A stretch of 64,000 nucleotides of DNA. Source: Augochlora pura (Eukaryota > Arthropoda > Insecta > Hymenoptera > Halictidae). The position numbers and the translations under genes were made by a program. This document shows positions 1 through 11,936 of the stretch, piece by piece. Every line of letters starts with the position of its first letter. Positions within the stretch are counted from its first letter, which is position 1. Under the pieces are notes generated by a model. It ran no database searches. It saw only the letters and a program-made list of their open reading frames with translations, and was not told the DNA's origin. The DNA lies in contig NC_135773.1 of NCBI RefSeq assembly GCF_028453695.1, positions 23,237,782-23,301,781 of the forward strand, read 5' to 3'.

Positions 1-384
1 TGCTTCAAGTACAAAGTCGTTTCAATTGTTTTCAAAGGATCGATTAGCCTCGAGTACTAATACTATTTTTCTTTCAAGCACAAAGTCTGACTTCGTAAAA
101 AATTGCTCCGTGAACAAGACGGTATCAAACGCGTCGACATAAATCCATAAACCGAAGCGAAAGATCTACCGATTCGGCGCAGTAAGCATCGCTCCAAGAT
201 CAGTTTGACAGATCCGTGGAGGCTGCGTAGACCGGGCCCGTAAGCACAACACACGTTGCGGCAGAGTTATCCGAGCGCATCACCGGGCGCTGAATTAGAA
301 GATGGATTAAATTAGCGACAAATAGCGAGTTAAGGTAGAGTAAGTCGCAATGCGTTGTGTGTCCGAGAGTGCCATTTAATAGAC

Positions 385-408
385 CTCTCTCTCTCTCTCT
401 CTCTCTCT
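385..408. repeat. (CT)12 microsatellite
   Basis: A perfect CT dinucleotide run just downstream, in minus-strand terms, of the donor of the candidate exon at 415-516. Confidence 0.95.
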
Positions 409-414
409 TGCTAC

Positions 415-516
415 CTTGTCTCGTGCTCCGTCTTCTCTTGGTTCTCTTTCTCCTTGGTCTCCTTCTCCTCGACGATCTTCTGGTAGAAACCTTTCCACAT
501 AGCTTCCTCGTCCATC
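415..516 (-). CDS. Candidate internal exon of an unidentified minus-strand gene
   Basis: Read on the minus strand, 102 nt lie between a good acceptor (CTGTCAG, with a CTAAC branch-like site about 35 nt upstream) and a donor AAG|GTAGCA. One frame is open and encodes 33 residues, very acidic and lysine-rich, starting MDEEAMWKGFYQKI and then dominated by E and K, probably a charged helix. The exon starts and ends in the same phase: one base completes a codon at the start and two bases are left at the end. That phase fits both the exon at 5105-5520 and the one at 7790-7915. I do not recognise the protein. A (CT)n tract lies just inside the downstream intron. The next exon would be outside the window. 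It could also be a chance open stretch. Confidence 0.38.
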
Positions 517-1413
517 CTGACAGGTGTCGATCGCGCGGCCAGGTGTAGTTAGAACAGCATCCTCTTCGGGAACGACACTATCTCTGGCTGGCGCGACACT
601 GTGCGACCTCGCACAGGCCCGGGTACGTTTCGTGTACGTCAGAAATTCCAATAAACGTGACGCCGATGCCGGTATGCCGACCTGCACTGTCGTCGATAGT
701 CGGGCACATTGGCGTAAACCCTTTCGAGGTGGTACGGCTCCAGCCGCTAGATGGCAGATGCTCACGGATGTCGCGTCGACTGATAATAAGTTGATACGTT
801 GATGCTCCGAGTTCGTCGTGTCCTCTTTCAGACGAATTTATTTATTTTTATCAAATCTTATGTCTTTTGCGATGACAACAGTCGTTAGGCATGCGACGCC
901 AATCTTTTTGGCAGCGCTTGTTTAACAATTTCGATCCGCGGACGCACCTGATGGCGCCATAATTCCTGAATAGCATCCGTGAGTCAACGATGCGGCTCAC
1001 TTCGCGATGACATCATTTTTCTTAGGCTTTTCAGACCGTGGATGCTGGGTTATTGTCAACATTAACAATAGACGGTATCTCGGACAATTTATCGAGCGCG
1101 ATTTTTACTTTTAGTTGCATTCGAGATGCTGTTATTTTGGAAACTTTGAAACGCGTTTTTTTATGTTTCGAATTGTTTATAGCGTGCGCACTTTTCTTTC
1201 GAAATTGTTTTTAACGTTAATGGTACGATGCGAAGGTAAAGAGCGTGGTTGCTCGGTTTATTTTGATCGAATGCGAAGGAGAGAGTCCCGAGCGCAGGCG
1301 TCGACACGCCATTTTCTTTATTAAAGACGCGTATTTGCTTGCGGTCGCCGCCATTTTTTACTTATCCTGCGTGACAGTGTTCAGATTTTTGTTTTAGTAT
1401 GATTTAGATAGGT
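517..1413. other. Non-coding, probably intronic
   Basis: If the exons at 415-516 and 5105-5520 belong together, this is the left part of a 4.6-kb minus-strand intron. No coding exon, RNA gene or recognisable repeat is visible. The open frames here have no matching splice sites and do not look protein-like. Confidence 0.4.
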
Positions 1414-1513
1414 NNNNNNNNNNNNNNNNNNNNNNNNNNNNNNNNNNNNNNNNNNNNNNNNNNNNNNNNNNNNNNNNNNNNNNNNNNNNNNNNNNNNNNN
1501 NNNNNNNNNNNNN
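1414..1513. other. Assembly gap (100 N)
   Basis: Exactly 100 Ns, the usual placeholder for a gap of unknown size. The right flank is a 34-bp minisatellite, which probably caused the break in assembly. Confidence 0.99.
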
Positions 1514-1660
1514 TTCTTTTATTATTTAGTGATTCTTTCATTTAGTATTCTTTTATTATTCAGTGACACTTTCATTTAATATCCTTTTATTATTCACTGA
1601 TCCTTTCATCTAATATCCTTTTAATATCCTCTTATTATCCACTGATCCTTTCATTTCATT
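1514..1660. repeat. 34-bp minisatellite, about four degenerate units, abutting the gap
   Basis: Units of the type TTCTTTTATTATT followed by CACTGATCCTTTCATTTA repeat with a period near 34 bp from the gap edge to about 1660. The units differ by a few substitutions. The array probably continues into the unsequenced gap. Confidence 0.8.
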
Positions 1661-2222
1661 TCTCTTCTATCATTCTTCCTTCGTTTCCGTACCGAATAAT
1701 TTTCTTCCACAGCATTTCGTTTTCAAGATGAAAGCATAGATAAAGTTTCGAACGATTCGTCGATCGGAGAACAATGTTCCAAAAGGATGCACGAAAACAA
1801 TCGGTTCCAGGAAAGAGGCGAAGCTCGGACTCGTCCGCGGCGTTCAGGTTCGATGCACGCCGGAAGTCCATTACGCGCGTTCTGCGCAAGATCCTGCGGC
1901 CCACGTACCGTGTATGTACTTAGGGCTGGATGAAGCTCGCGGCCCTTGAGTAATACGTAATTAGAAACTATTGTGCCGGCGGCGGCTTCGTATTATCGGC
2001 ACGCATGGCCGTCGACCTGAGAATCGCTATTTCTGTGCGTCCGCCCACGCGACCAGACTTATTTTCATAACAATCGGCACTCGATCCACGTGTCGATTAT
2101 GCACCGATGAAACGCATAGTCGGTTTAGGTTAACAACCATACAATTTAAGAAAGATTTCTAATTACTTTTTTGCTTGATTAAATATTTGTTCGCAAAGAT
2201 TCGTACATACCTAATAAAGATA

Positions 2223-2450
2223 TTAACCCTTTGCGCTCGAAGCCATTTTAAGCTTGAATCCAAAATTGCTATTTTGCACAGCTGTAGTATAGTACTTAGT
2301 ATAATTTATGCACGTGAGATTGAGTCTCGTGCCCCGTAAAACTGTTACAATATCCTCATCATCATCAATATTATAATCAACATTACTTTGTTAATTATTA
2401 ACAATTTTCATTGGCACTTCAGAGGCGCCACTCTAAGTGCAAAGGGTTGA
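2223..2450. mobile_element. TTAA-flanked MITE, copy A (228 bp)
   Basis: It begins TTAA then CCCTTTGCGCTCGAAGCC, and ends AAGTGCAAAGGG then TTGA (a mutated TTAA). The ends are inverted repeats (CCCTTTGC/GCAAAGGG). There is no coding capacity. The TTAA target duplication and the CCC start are typical of piggyBac-type non-autonomous elements. The left sub-terminal part matches copy C and the right end of copy F in reverse. Confidence 0.75.
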
Positions 2451-3516
2451 AAAATGCATTTCACCAATGGCAACAAATTACCATCTAATATATGTCAATG
2501 CGTTTACTTCAATAATCAAATTTTCATTATAAGATTCAATTAAAAATCAAATTTAAATAAAATTTTCAATTTAAAATCAAATAAACCTAAAAATAACTCA
2601 ATCTAAATTATTTACAAGGGTTGTCGCGAAGGGTGCCGAAGGTGCGCACCCGGAACGAGGTGAATTTGCATCCGACTGCATTAGAATCCCGATGACGTCA
2701 CGGCCGCCGTAAATTCTTGTCGAAACACCCGAAGGAATATATTATTCATTACATATTCCTCCAGATAGAGAGCCGACTGCCGGCCACGGCCTGCCATTGT
2801 CCGGCGGTGGGCACGCGAGCGTTACCTGTTCCGCTGTCATTTACTCGGATGAGTCACCCACGCACGTTTCCCCGCACGTAAACACAGTGGCTGCTGCCGG
2901 CTTTTCCGCCGGTGTGTTACGAGGGTCTTTAAACTCCCCGTCCACGTGCAACACCGTGAGAAGTTCGGGTTACACTGCGGCTTATATCACGCGGTTTTTT
3001 CTTTATCTCTCGCCATTAACAAGCGACAAAACTGTTTAGTATTGTCAAACGAGATACATTGGCAAAAACCGGTCGATCGATCTGACATTTACATATGATA
3101 ATGGAGCCAGCTGCGTCTACGATGCGATAATTACGCTATGTACGAGTAGGGTATAATTTACTCGCCGCTTACTAGAAACAGGCAATCACGGGGGGAATAC
3201 TTAAATCGAGGATTAGTTTAACCGTTCGGTTTTTCCTGTTTCAGTTCTTACGAGCCGACGGGATTATCGGAGACTGTGTTGTTATTGGAGAATTATAAAT
3301 TGTTCTTAAAAACAATGGAATGATTTTGTGAAGCGATTATTGGCGAATTTGTTTGCGATTTTATTTTTTAGCGAATTTTGCGGAGTCGCGAGAACTAAAT
3401 TATTTCTGAAACGCTTTTATTTCACTGTACATATAATTATATAATATTTAGCAATAAAAGCCATCAATTTTGTAATATTTAATTGTTAGGAATTCAGGTT
3501 ACGATCGAAAGAGACG
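2451..3516. other. Non-coding spacer
   Basis: An AT-rich start (2451-2620) is followed by a GC-richer block (2640-2990) holding an 80-codon open frame with no splice-site support. No gene, RNA or repeat is recognised. Confidence 0.4.
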
Positions 3517-3723
3517 TCAACCCTTTGCCGTACTTTAACGATTTGTACTCGCGACGGAGATTTATAAGAATAAAATGTCAGGTATGAATTAAATATTATT
3601 CTCTCGTTAGCGATATTTAAATATTAAAATAGACGTAAGCAAATAATGAATAAGAAATTCCGTTTTCTCATATTCCTAATGATCATAGTAATTGTAAAAA
3701 GAATGGCACGGCGAAGGGGTTAA
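3517..3723. mobile_element. TTAA-flanked MITE, copy B (207 bp, diverged)
   Basis: It starts TCAA (a diverged TTAA) then CCCTTTGCCG, and ends CGGCGAAGGGG then TTAA. The inverted ends are recognisable but more diverged than in copies A and C. The interior is AT-rich and non-coding. Confidence 0.6.
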
Positions 3724-4316
3724 TCGCCCTGCTGTTTCCACTCTGTTCTCCATTGTTTAAATAATATGCACATTGACGTAACCTGACGTGGCACGTTTCG
3801 CTTCGTAATTTCTACGGCGATCGTTGATTCATTTAACGTGATCCCATTTATTTTTCCATTGTGCGTGACGCAATTTGGTGTTAACTAGCAAACGGTGCAC
3901 GCAAAATGAAATTCAAGCATTGAAGACTCCGATAAGCGTATTTGTTAATCGAAGTCATTTAAATGATTCACAGGCGGCTGCGCTCGAAAAGATCAAACAC
4001 GAAGCATCGATTCCCACGGCATACAGGCTCGTATCATATTGCGCCCGGTTATACATGGCGCATGAAAGTATGACTCAGGGGGGACACACAACCAGCCGAC
4101 GCGGATTTAATAAAATTTCCACGGTCCATCGAATTCCATTTTCCGGAACAGACATTCCCGCGAGAAAGTTATTCCGCGTTGCGCCGCCGGCGCGGCGCTT
4201 TACTTAACGATTTGAATATGATTGATAATCGGCCGGCCGCGGATAAAATCGTTGCGAAGTTGTAATTACTATAGCAGACGTGTGCCGCTCTATGCGAGAT
4301 TTAAGCGCGCGAAATA

Positions 4317-4506
4317 TTAACCCTTTGCAGTCGGAGCCATTTTTAACTGGAAATCCAAAACGTAAATAAAAGCGAATTTTATGACCTATGTAACACATAA
4401 TTAACAATTTTTTAAATATTAGTAAATTTCATAAAGATTATTTTAACGGCGATTATTTAACGATTATTTTAATTTTTAGAGGGGCCGTTCGACCGCAAAG
4501 GGTTAA
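4317..4506. mobile_element. TTAA-flanked MITE, copy C (190 bp, intact target duplication)
   Basis: A perfect TTAA stands at both ends. The left end reads CCCTTTGCAGTCGGAGCC and the right end GGCCGTTCGACCGCAAAGGG. After the terminal repeat the left side shares GCCATTTT and AATCCAAAA with copy A, so the two belong to one family in the same orientation. Confidence 0.8.
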
Positions 4507-4680
4507 ATGGAAAATATGTTAATGAATTAAAGATAGTGGTTTATAAATAGAATTTAATTCTTGCGTAAAGAAATCATGTTTTGTTCTACAATTTTTCTAT
4601 TATAATTTTGCATAGAAGCTTGCAGTTTAATAAAGAAATTGTATGCTCCTTTCTGTTACATTTGTTTGTAATTTTATTAG

Positions 4681-4810
4681 TTATATAGTAAGTTATAGAC
4701 TACTCGATTGTTTGTTATATAGTAAGTTATAAACTGCTCGATTGTTTGTTATATAGTATGGTATAGGGTGCTCGCTTGTTTGTTACATAGTACTATAGTA
4801 TAGACTATAT
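4681..4810. repeat. 34-bp minisatellite, about three units plus a degenerate tail
   Basis: Units begin TTATATAGTA and end CTCGATTGTTTG, with a period of 34 bp. The third unit is diverged and the array decays into TATAG-rich sequence. Confidence 0.75.
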
Positions 4811-5104
4811 ATAGTATAGTATAGACTGCTCGTAGATTTCAGTGCAAAATGAAAATGGAAGCAAAAATTCAATAAAAATGAATTTCTTCTTGCAATTTAA
4901 ATAATTCGAAAATAATATAATTATGTATATAATATATATAATATATATAATAATGTGCTATAGTACAGCCTGTATACTGTGACTATATCCTCGAATTAAT
5001 TTTACACCTTTCCAATTGCTCCTTTACCCACAGCTCCATTTATTTTCACTATTTGCACGTAAAATCGACTGGCAGATAATATAGATACTTTTCTCGAAAC
5101 TCAC

Positions 5105-5520
5105 CCTGACCTAGCATCCGGTGAAACTCTGTTCCGCAGGACCTTCACCACTTGCCGCCTGAACTTCGTGTACCACGCGTCGCTATACTTTCGTCTACTA
5201 TTTTTTCTCTTTTCCTTGGTTTTCTCTTTTCTGTTCTCCGCGACGACGACGCCGGCATTGCGTTTCACGGTTTCGTGCTTCGTAACTGTTAACACCGGCT
5301 TGTCTTTACCATCTATCCGCTTGGTGTCCCTCTTCTGCGAATTAATACTATCTGTCGCAGGATAATCGGGCTCCTTGTCGGTTAAGATCGAGATTCGTTT
5401 GTTTCTTAAATAAAAATCGCTGCCGGTCGAGCTTCTGCGATTTTGAAGGTTCGATTTGACGCTGACACGTCGCGATAACCTTCGACGACGACGCCTCAGT
5501 CTTACCAAAGCGGTCAACAT
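5105..5520 (-). CDS. Candidate first coding exon, basic protein of unknown function
   Basis: Minus-strand ATG at 5520 opens 138 codons to a strong donor GG|GTGAGT at 5105/5104. The product is very basic: it starts MLTALVR, then five arginines in a row near residues 9-13, with further K/R clusters around residues 100-112 and a C-terminal part containing SDAWYTKF. A TATA box and initiator lie 30-60 bp upstream, and an in-frame stop precedes the ATG, so this start is well placed. The exon ends with two leftover bases, which fits the candidate exon at 415-516 and would give a 4.6-kb intron. I do not recognise the family. The basic composition would suit a nucleic-acid-binding or nuclear-targeting segment, but that is inference. 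A chance open frame is the alternative. Confidence 0.42.
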
Positions 5521-5551
5521 TGTTGGAACAAATTGTTTGTGAACTTAAAGC

Positions 5552-5580
5552 ACTGATTAGAAGTGTTCGATGCTTTTATA
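5552..5580 (-). promoter_or_regulatory. Putative core promoter: TATA box plus arthropod initiator
   Basis: On the minus strand TATAAAAG occupies 5580-5573 and the arthropod initiator TCAGT 5556-5552. This puts the likely start site at the A at 5554, 34 bases before the ATG at 5520. The TATA-to-start spacing of about 26 bases is slightly short but workable. It supports transcription of the basic ORF exon. The match was found by eye and could be chance in AT-rich DNA. Confidence 0.38.
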
Positions 5581-5599
5581 GTTTTATTTTTAATTTTAT

Positions 5600-7789
5600 G
5601 TTCGCAGCGCTCTTTGTAAAGCGATGATTTCACTGAATTTCGATCGAAGAATTAAAAAGCTTAAAGCCTTTGATTTTCTGCCTTAATTCTGCCTTAATTA
5701 AATCATTGTTTTAACATTCATTCGCGAAACATTGAGATCACCGTTTATCACTAATAACACAGGTTCAGTCTACAACTTATCACTATAAATTATAATTTGT
5801 CAGAAGTAATAATTGCCACGGAGTATAATATAATTCAACAACAATAACTATAACGCCGAATTTTAATATTGAATTCTAAGTTTCTTTTATATTTAATGTT
5901 TTCAGAGTGTTTTAAAATATTATTCGATACTGGCAGTGGTAAGAAAGGTTTTTGATTTCGAGGTACGATCACTGGTATGTGCTTAATGATTTATAATACG
6001 CGGAGGATGAGTCGTTGATACTGTTATCACCACGAATTTTACATCTCGCCGGACGACCGTATCAGCGCACAATGCGCCCCGTGCATGCCGCGCGAAAGAA
6101 AGAGTGGAACTAAACAGTTACTATACTAAATATCCACCGAGCGGGAACACCGTAGTAGGTGAGTATAATGAGGGAGTGGTGGGGGGGCATCGGGAATTTA
6201 TCTAGCACCGGCGGATCAAGATTTCAAACCTGTTATCAGAAATTTCCCTCGCCTATGACGAATTCTAATTGAGCTTGGGATTTTTTGGGTTTCACGGTGC
6301 TTTTATGCGTAAAATCCAGGTGCAGATCAAAGTACAATGTTTGTTAATATCTAAGATAAACTGGTAACAGAATTCATCTGTCTTAATCTTAAATTAACAA
6401 TATTTTTTTAATGCCTATTCCAACATTACTGTTCTGCTAAGATGATATCCTTAAACTTTAATCGAGATGAATTATTGTTTTAGATAATAAATAGTTTAAA
6501 CGGTAAACAACGGTGAGATAATAATTTACGAATAATTTAGGAATAATTTACGAATAATTTACGAATAATTTACTTATAATTTACGAATAATTTACGAATA
6601 ATTTACGACAGTAAAAAACAAACAGTTTCATTCAATCCTTTAGAATAATAAAGACAAAAACTAAATAATTTCATCGAACCTGTACAAATAATTGTAATGC
6701 ACAGTTCAATAAGATGCAATGCCCTTTTCAATTGAAACCATATAAACTGTCAATTAAACACGATTCCCCGAATGATCGTTCTTCCTTGCGTCATATTAAT
6801 TACTAAACTCCCAAGACCGTCCGCGTCAATTAACGTGTTTTCATTGGCCATTCCTATTACGGTTACGTCAGAAATGGAATCAGTCTACTAGTATGAATAT
6901 ACTATCCACGATCATTGTGTGTCGGTTTCGCGTACGTCGAGCACAGTGGCAGGCCGCGAAGCCAGCCATTGTGCATTTAATTATCACCAATTTTCATTAC
7001 AGCGGAATGCTGTGAGAATACGTCAGGTGACCGGTGCGATTTTTTTTTTCCTTTTTCGTTTCATCGACGTTAACGAAGTCGCAGTATAATTGAGCGGCGC
7101 GATGATCACGGGGAGATAAAACAACGTGTCGAAAAATAAGATGATAATCGTCCGATTACGGATCTCTGTGTAAAACGTAAAATTTTCCGCGAATCAATTG
7201 CGATAAAATGAACTTCACAAAATCGTTTAATGTATCTATCATTATTTAATCACAATTGCGTGGCGTCTATTATAAATTTCAAGGTCGATAAAATCGACAA
7301 TTCCATGGTAGAGACTTTATAGGTTAGGGTATGTTAATAAGTTTTTAATTTTATTTCATTTAGAAAATCGTTATTTTAAGGATCACAATATATTTAATAT
7401 TTTTCAAAATAGGTAATTAAGTAACTGTTTTAAATAATAGGTAGCTAGGTGATTAGATAATTATTTTAAGCAATAAATACCGAGACAATTAGATACTTAT
7501 TTTAAAAAATAGGTACCTAGCTGTCTGTTTCAACAAATATTAAAAATACTGCGATTTTTCCTTTTCTCATATCATAAAAAATAATTTCAGAAATATATAG
7601 AACATTAATGTTCTATAATTCAGTAATCACGAATTAATTGTTATTAGTTCGATAGCGGTTCCAGCGGACTGATCACCATTAGCGAAATCGCCGCCATATT
7701 GTTCGATGAAAGAAGTTCTCGAAATCGGCGGGAACGGTAGAATAAACGCAATTATTATTATTATTTAATTAAATAATTATGATACTTAC
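5600..7789. other. AT-rich non-coding region
   Basis: No coding exon, RNA or transposon is recognised apart from the 11-bp repeat at 6521-6608. A G-rich patch near 6175-6190 and a few TAATTA-type homeodomain cores are present, but not clustered enough to call an enhancer. Confidence 0.4.
6521..6608. repeat. 11-bp tandem repeat, eight units
   Basis: ATAATTTACGA is repeated eight times. Two units carry substitutions (AGGA and ACTT at the unit end). Confidence 0.9.
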
Positions 7790-7915
7790 ATGGGCCTGAT
7801 TCCGGTGCACAACACCTCCGGTATATTCTTTTGGAAGATGTCCTCGTAGGCGCGGAAGGTCGATTTCGTCGGATGGTAGACATGTTTCCGTTTGAATAAT
7901 ATCCAGCCGAGCATC
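7790..7915 (-). CDS. Candidate coding exon with a consensus donor, unidentified gene
   Basis: On the minus strand an acceptor GATCGCAG precedes 126 nt ending at a perfect donor AT|GTAAGT. One frame is open and looks protein-like: it starts MLGWILFKRKHVYH and contains STFRAYEDIFQKN and LCTGIRP. The open frame continues upstream of the proposed acceptor, so the true 5' edge is uncertain. The exon is symmetric: one base at the start and two left at the end, the same phase as 415-516. It lies upstream of the TATA promoter at 5554, so it would belong to a longer isoform of the same gene or to a different gene. The family is not recognised. Confidence 0.35.
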
Positions 7916-7965
7916 CTGCGATCGGTGGACGCCGCCGTGAAAATGATCGCGACTCTTACTCGATC

Positions 7966-8042
7966 GACACCGGACGGATTGATACGCGACGACACACCGA
8001 AAGGATTGATATACAAAGACACCGGAAGGATTGATATACAAA
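7966..8042. repeat. 25-27 bp tandem repeat, three units
   Basis: Units of the type GACACCGGAAGGATTGATA, ending in ACAAA or GCGAC, occur three times in a row. On the minus strand they lie just upstream of the candidate exon at 7790-7915. Confidence 0.75.
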
Positions 8043-8045
8043 TCG

Positions 8046-10385
8046 GGACACGCGGTTCTAAGATTGCAACTTTATTCCTTTGCCAAGCAAACGTCCAACT
8101 GCGGCCAGATGCGAGCGCGCGTGGAGAAGCACGTCGAACAGGTAAAATGAATTATTGGACGAGGCAAGTGGGGCGAGGACAATGTCCAACGTAATGCTTC
8201 CGCTTCGGCAAATAAAACCATCTATGTCGCCGTGGACAATAGTGCAGAAGTTATGCTATTTTCTTTCTACGCTGGTACGCGTGAAATAAGCGTCGCGTTC
8301 GGGCTTGACGCCGTCAGTGATGTCTGACTGGCGACGATTAGCTGTGCCGTGTGTGATCGATAATTTGGTGGTAAAGGGGTATTATGAGTAAACAGTTACC
8401 GTATAGTTGTAATTGGCTGTGTATAGAGATAGCGGAATGACGCTATGGCCACGGCGCACTTAATAATTAAATGCCGCGGATTTTCGCCAAGTGTCGAATA
8501 CCTTCTGCGACGAGATAATTTCAGGGAAATTGTTCGCATGGAACACAGATACGCGAATCTGCGAAAGTAAAGGATCAACTTGCAGAGACTTTATCGCGAA
8601 TGTTTAACTCTTGGAACAATTTTATCGCCGTGGAATATTATTTATATTCAATATTAATATTATTTATATTTGATATTATAAACGAATTATTATAAACGTT
8701 TCAAATGAAATAACTTTATTTAAATTGATCCGAATTACTAGTTAATTCCCCTAGTTTATATTGTTATATTTGTTCTCGGGTTGCAATTGTTAAGAAAACT
8801 AAAACGCGATGTTTCAACTTTTCTATTGTATTTGAGCTTATAATGAGAATTTTAAAAATGCATTTTCTTGGTCATTCAATTTATTAAAATAAATAATAAA
8901 TATCTACAGGGCTGTTCTTTGACCATAGAATTCGATAAACTGTACTAGTAACGTGCACTCCATTTACAAACTATTTTATTCTTTTTACGTCGCCGAAGAA
9001 AAGAAATAATTAACTACGTAGCTTTTGCGTCTCGCACAATTATTTATTTTTTTCCCAGCGCGTTTAATTCCCAGTAAGATCATAATTCTCAATTAACAAT
9101 AAGATCCAACGGTCAAACGTTTCACTCGGACATTCAGCGAGTCGCGAACAACAAACGTGATTCAATTATTTAACAACGCGCTTACGACGGTCTTACCGAC
9201 GGCTGCAAATCAGGCTTAAACAACGTCGCCCCCGCATACCGCATTAACGTAAGGAACTGTTACACGTCCTTTTGATCATTCATTCGAAAAATCCACATTT
9301 CCCTACTCATCAACCGTTCACCGTTTCGTCCCCGTTTCCACCACCTTCGTCTCCTTTCTCTACCCTTCCCTTCCTTCCGCCCCTCTACGGTCGCCGTCCC
9401 CCGTTTTCCACCCCCGTTTTTCCGACGAGGGATTTTTATTGCCGCTTCTCTTATTAGATGGTGGTCCCCCCCCCCCCCCCCCCCCCCCCACCAACTTCTT
9501 CCCCTTTTATCTTTCAACAAATTTTGCCTCTCTACGCTCGCCATTATTGAGTTCGACGTTATCCGTTAATGGAACACCGGCTCGGGCCTTGCGAAATTTT
9601 AATTAACAATGCAAGTTCTTCCCGTCTTTGAAGATTCTATACGTAGCGATATAGACGCGAGGCTTTCACGGTTTTCAGCGGAGACGGTACCCACGTGTTT
9701 TAGAGTAGCGTAGAATTGGTTTTTATTGAGAGAAGGTTTTTTTCAAGTTTAGTAGGAGAAAATATAAATTAATAGAATTAATAGGAATAAAAGGGACAAT
9801 TAAAGCGCTTTTGTAAAATAATTTGCTGCTATTTGATAATAGATAAATGTTGTTAGGGTGGTTACTTTAACACGATAATGACTGCAATATATAATTGTAT
9901 AATATTATGTAATATTATTGAAAACTTTTATCCTCTGCATTTTTTGTGTAATTAAAGTAGATGGTAGTAATAGTTTGTTCACAAATTCTTATGTGAGTCC
10001 AAGGGAAAGAAACTTAATACGATAGCCATTTTTTAATACTAAACTGAGACTAGTGATTTCAATTTAACTTGAAATACCAAGATACACAAACGAAACGATT
10101 TTTGACTGTAACAGTTTCTTAGGTGAGAAATGAAATCCATATTTATAGTGCGCTTACATTTACTTCGGCGCTTAAACTTTAGCAAGGAAAATACAGAATT
10201 TTATTTCGACTTAAAGAAACGAAATAACATTCTTAATTGATCATTATTAGAAGTCGCCATCACGAGTCAAGCTCGTCAAAGTACGGCAAAGGATTAAATA
10301 TTTAAAAAACACATATTTAAAATGCAATTTCTGCGTGCAACTATAATATTTCAAAAATGTGCATCTGCTTGCCAAATTTTCTATC
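8046..10385. other. Intergenic, no gene seen
   Basis: Mixed composition. An AT-rich block (8600-9100) is followed by a pyrimidine-rich block (9300-9500) ending in a C24 tract, then AT-rich sequence. Open frames in the pyrimidine-rich block are low-complexity S/P or G/R products and are not genes. Confidence 0.4.
9466..9489. repeat. Poly-C tract (C24)
   Basis: 24 consecutive C. The complementary G-run could form a quadruplex. The length is probably polymorphic or affected by sequencing error. Confidence 0.95.
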
Positions 10386-10690
10386 ATAGAAGATAGACAT
10401 ATTTCTAAACCATTTCAAATCTATTTCTTCGAAGCCTGCTTTCACCTTAGAAGATTATATTTATTTGATATTGTTATCAATTTATTTAAGAATATTTTTA
10501 TTTTCTCTCTGGAAGATGAAAGTATTTCCAAGCCATTTCAAATCTATTTCTTCGAAGCCTGCTTTCACCTTAGAAGATTATATTTATTTGAGAATTTTAT
10601 CAATTTATTTAAGAATATTTTTTACTTTCTCTCTGGAAGATAAGAATATTTCGAAGCCATTTCGAAATCCATTTCTTCTTGCTTTTACCT
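10386..10690. repeat. 122-bp direct tandem duplication, about 2.5 copies
   Basis: The block containing CATTTCAAATCTATTTCTTC recurs at 10411 and 10533 (period 122), and a diverged third start lies at 10658. Copies 1 and 2 are nearly identical. Open frames across it are by-products of the repetition, since 122 is not a multiple of three. Confidence 0.85.
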
Positions 10691-11936
10691 CAGCCTGGAC
10701 CTCGTCGGCGATTCGGCGGCGAAGTCCATCAAGCGATTCCACGGGCGCCAGGTCGTCGCCCGTAAGATCTCAATCAATCCACCTTGCGTTTCCCAAGACG
10801 CGTATCCTCGCGCGCGCGCACACACACACACAGAGAAATACACACCCCGTCCGGAGCGGGACGCGGCCTGCAGGCAAAATTCACGGGGGGTGGATTGAGA
10901 CGTGGCGGGGTGTGGCCGGACCCCGGGATTAACCCCACCGACGACCAATCATATTCCCGGCGTCCCCACCAGCTCCTCCAGCCGGGAGAGGTGGTTGAAA
11001 CTGTCGTCCGCCGTCGCCCTTCCTCTTCAGCAACCCCCACCGCTAATTGCCCCAGCTTTAATATCGCATGTGGAATGAGAGAACTGGAACTACACTTGGG
11101 CGCCGGGGTGGGACGGCACGAGATACAGGGGTTGCGCGACTAGGTGGGGGGCGGGGGGAGACGATAAGGGAAGCAGAAACGCGCCGGAGAAAACCGGGAA
11201 ACGGAGAGCTTCGCGTCCGTTTTGTGTGCGTTCCTCTCGGTGACGTCTACATCGACACGCCTCGACGGCAACGTGTGTGCGTGCATATTTGCGGATTTTA
11301 CGCGGCTCGCTCTCTCCCCTCTCCTCTCTCTCTCTCTCTCTCTCTCTACTCTTGCGTCGTTTCTCCACCCCCCGGTTCTCGTACCTAGCCAACCGGTAAT
11401 ATCCGATTTTCGGGGCAATTTGCGAGGTTCGTTTGCTTTATTAATGATCCCGTGATTATCGAGGAGCTCGATAGTGGCGCGCTGTTACGCGACGGCCGTA
11501 ACAGAGATTGATCGACGTGCAGCCGGGAGTCAATTTGCGTCATCGCCGGATGACGCCGCGAGTGCAGATCCGGACACCGTTTCCCAAGATCTGGACGTTT
11601 TCAGAGCACGATCGCTGGTCTTTGGCGGCTTGCTCTAAGCTCGCGATGTCGGTCGAATCGACGCGAATTTATGAATTCGGATAAGGGAGACGCGGATGGT
11701 GTTCACTCGATGACCATGACAATTTTCTTATGGGTTCTAGAAGGTTTCTACAGATGCTATGCGGATTCTCTATAGCTCTGGATTTGTTTACAGCTCCTGC
11801 ATTTTTCCACGAGTCTTCGAAGCCGGAATACTATAAGTTCTATAAACTCTGCAATTTTTCGAGAACTCTATGGCTTCTTTAAAAGTTACACAATTCTTTT
11901 TTAGTAGGTTAAACAAACTTCGATGACCAACGAACT
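10691..11936. other. GC-rich non-coding region with CA/GC and CT microsatellites
   Basis: CpG-rich sequence with a (GC)n(AC)n patch near 10812-10832 and a CT run at 11324-11347. The overlapping open frames in several phases are typical of GC-rich non-coding DNA. None has splice or homology support. Confidence 0.4.
11324..11347. repeat. (CT)n microsatellite
   Basis: A near-perfect CT dinucleotide run of about 12 units. Confidence 0.9.

Noticed and set aside
1656..1904. 82-codon minus-strand open frame with an AG near its start
   Set aside because: Phase would fit the exon at 5105-5520, but the acceptor lacks a pyrimidine tract and the frame ends inside the minisatellite flank.
10359..10932. 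Two overlapping plus-strand open frames with repeated peptides
   Set aside because: Products of the 122-bp tandem duplication. The period is not a multiple of three, so the repeated peptides fall in different frames.
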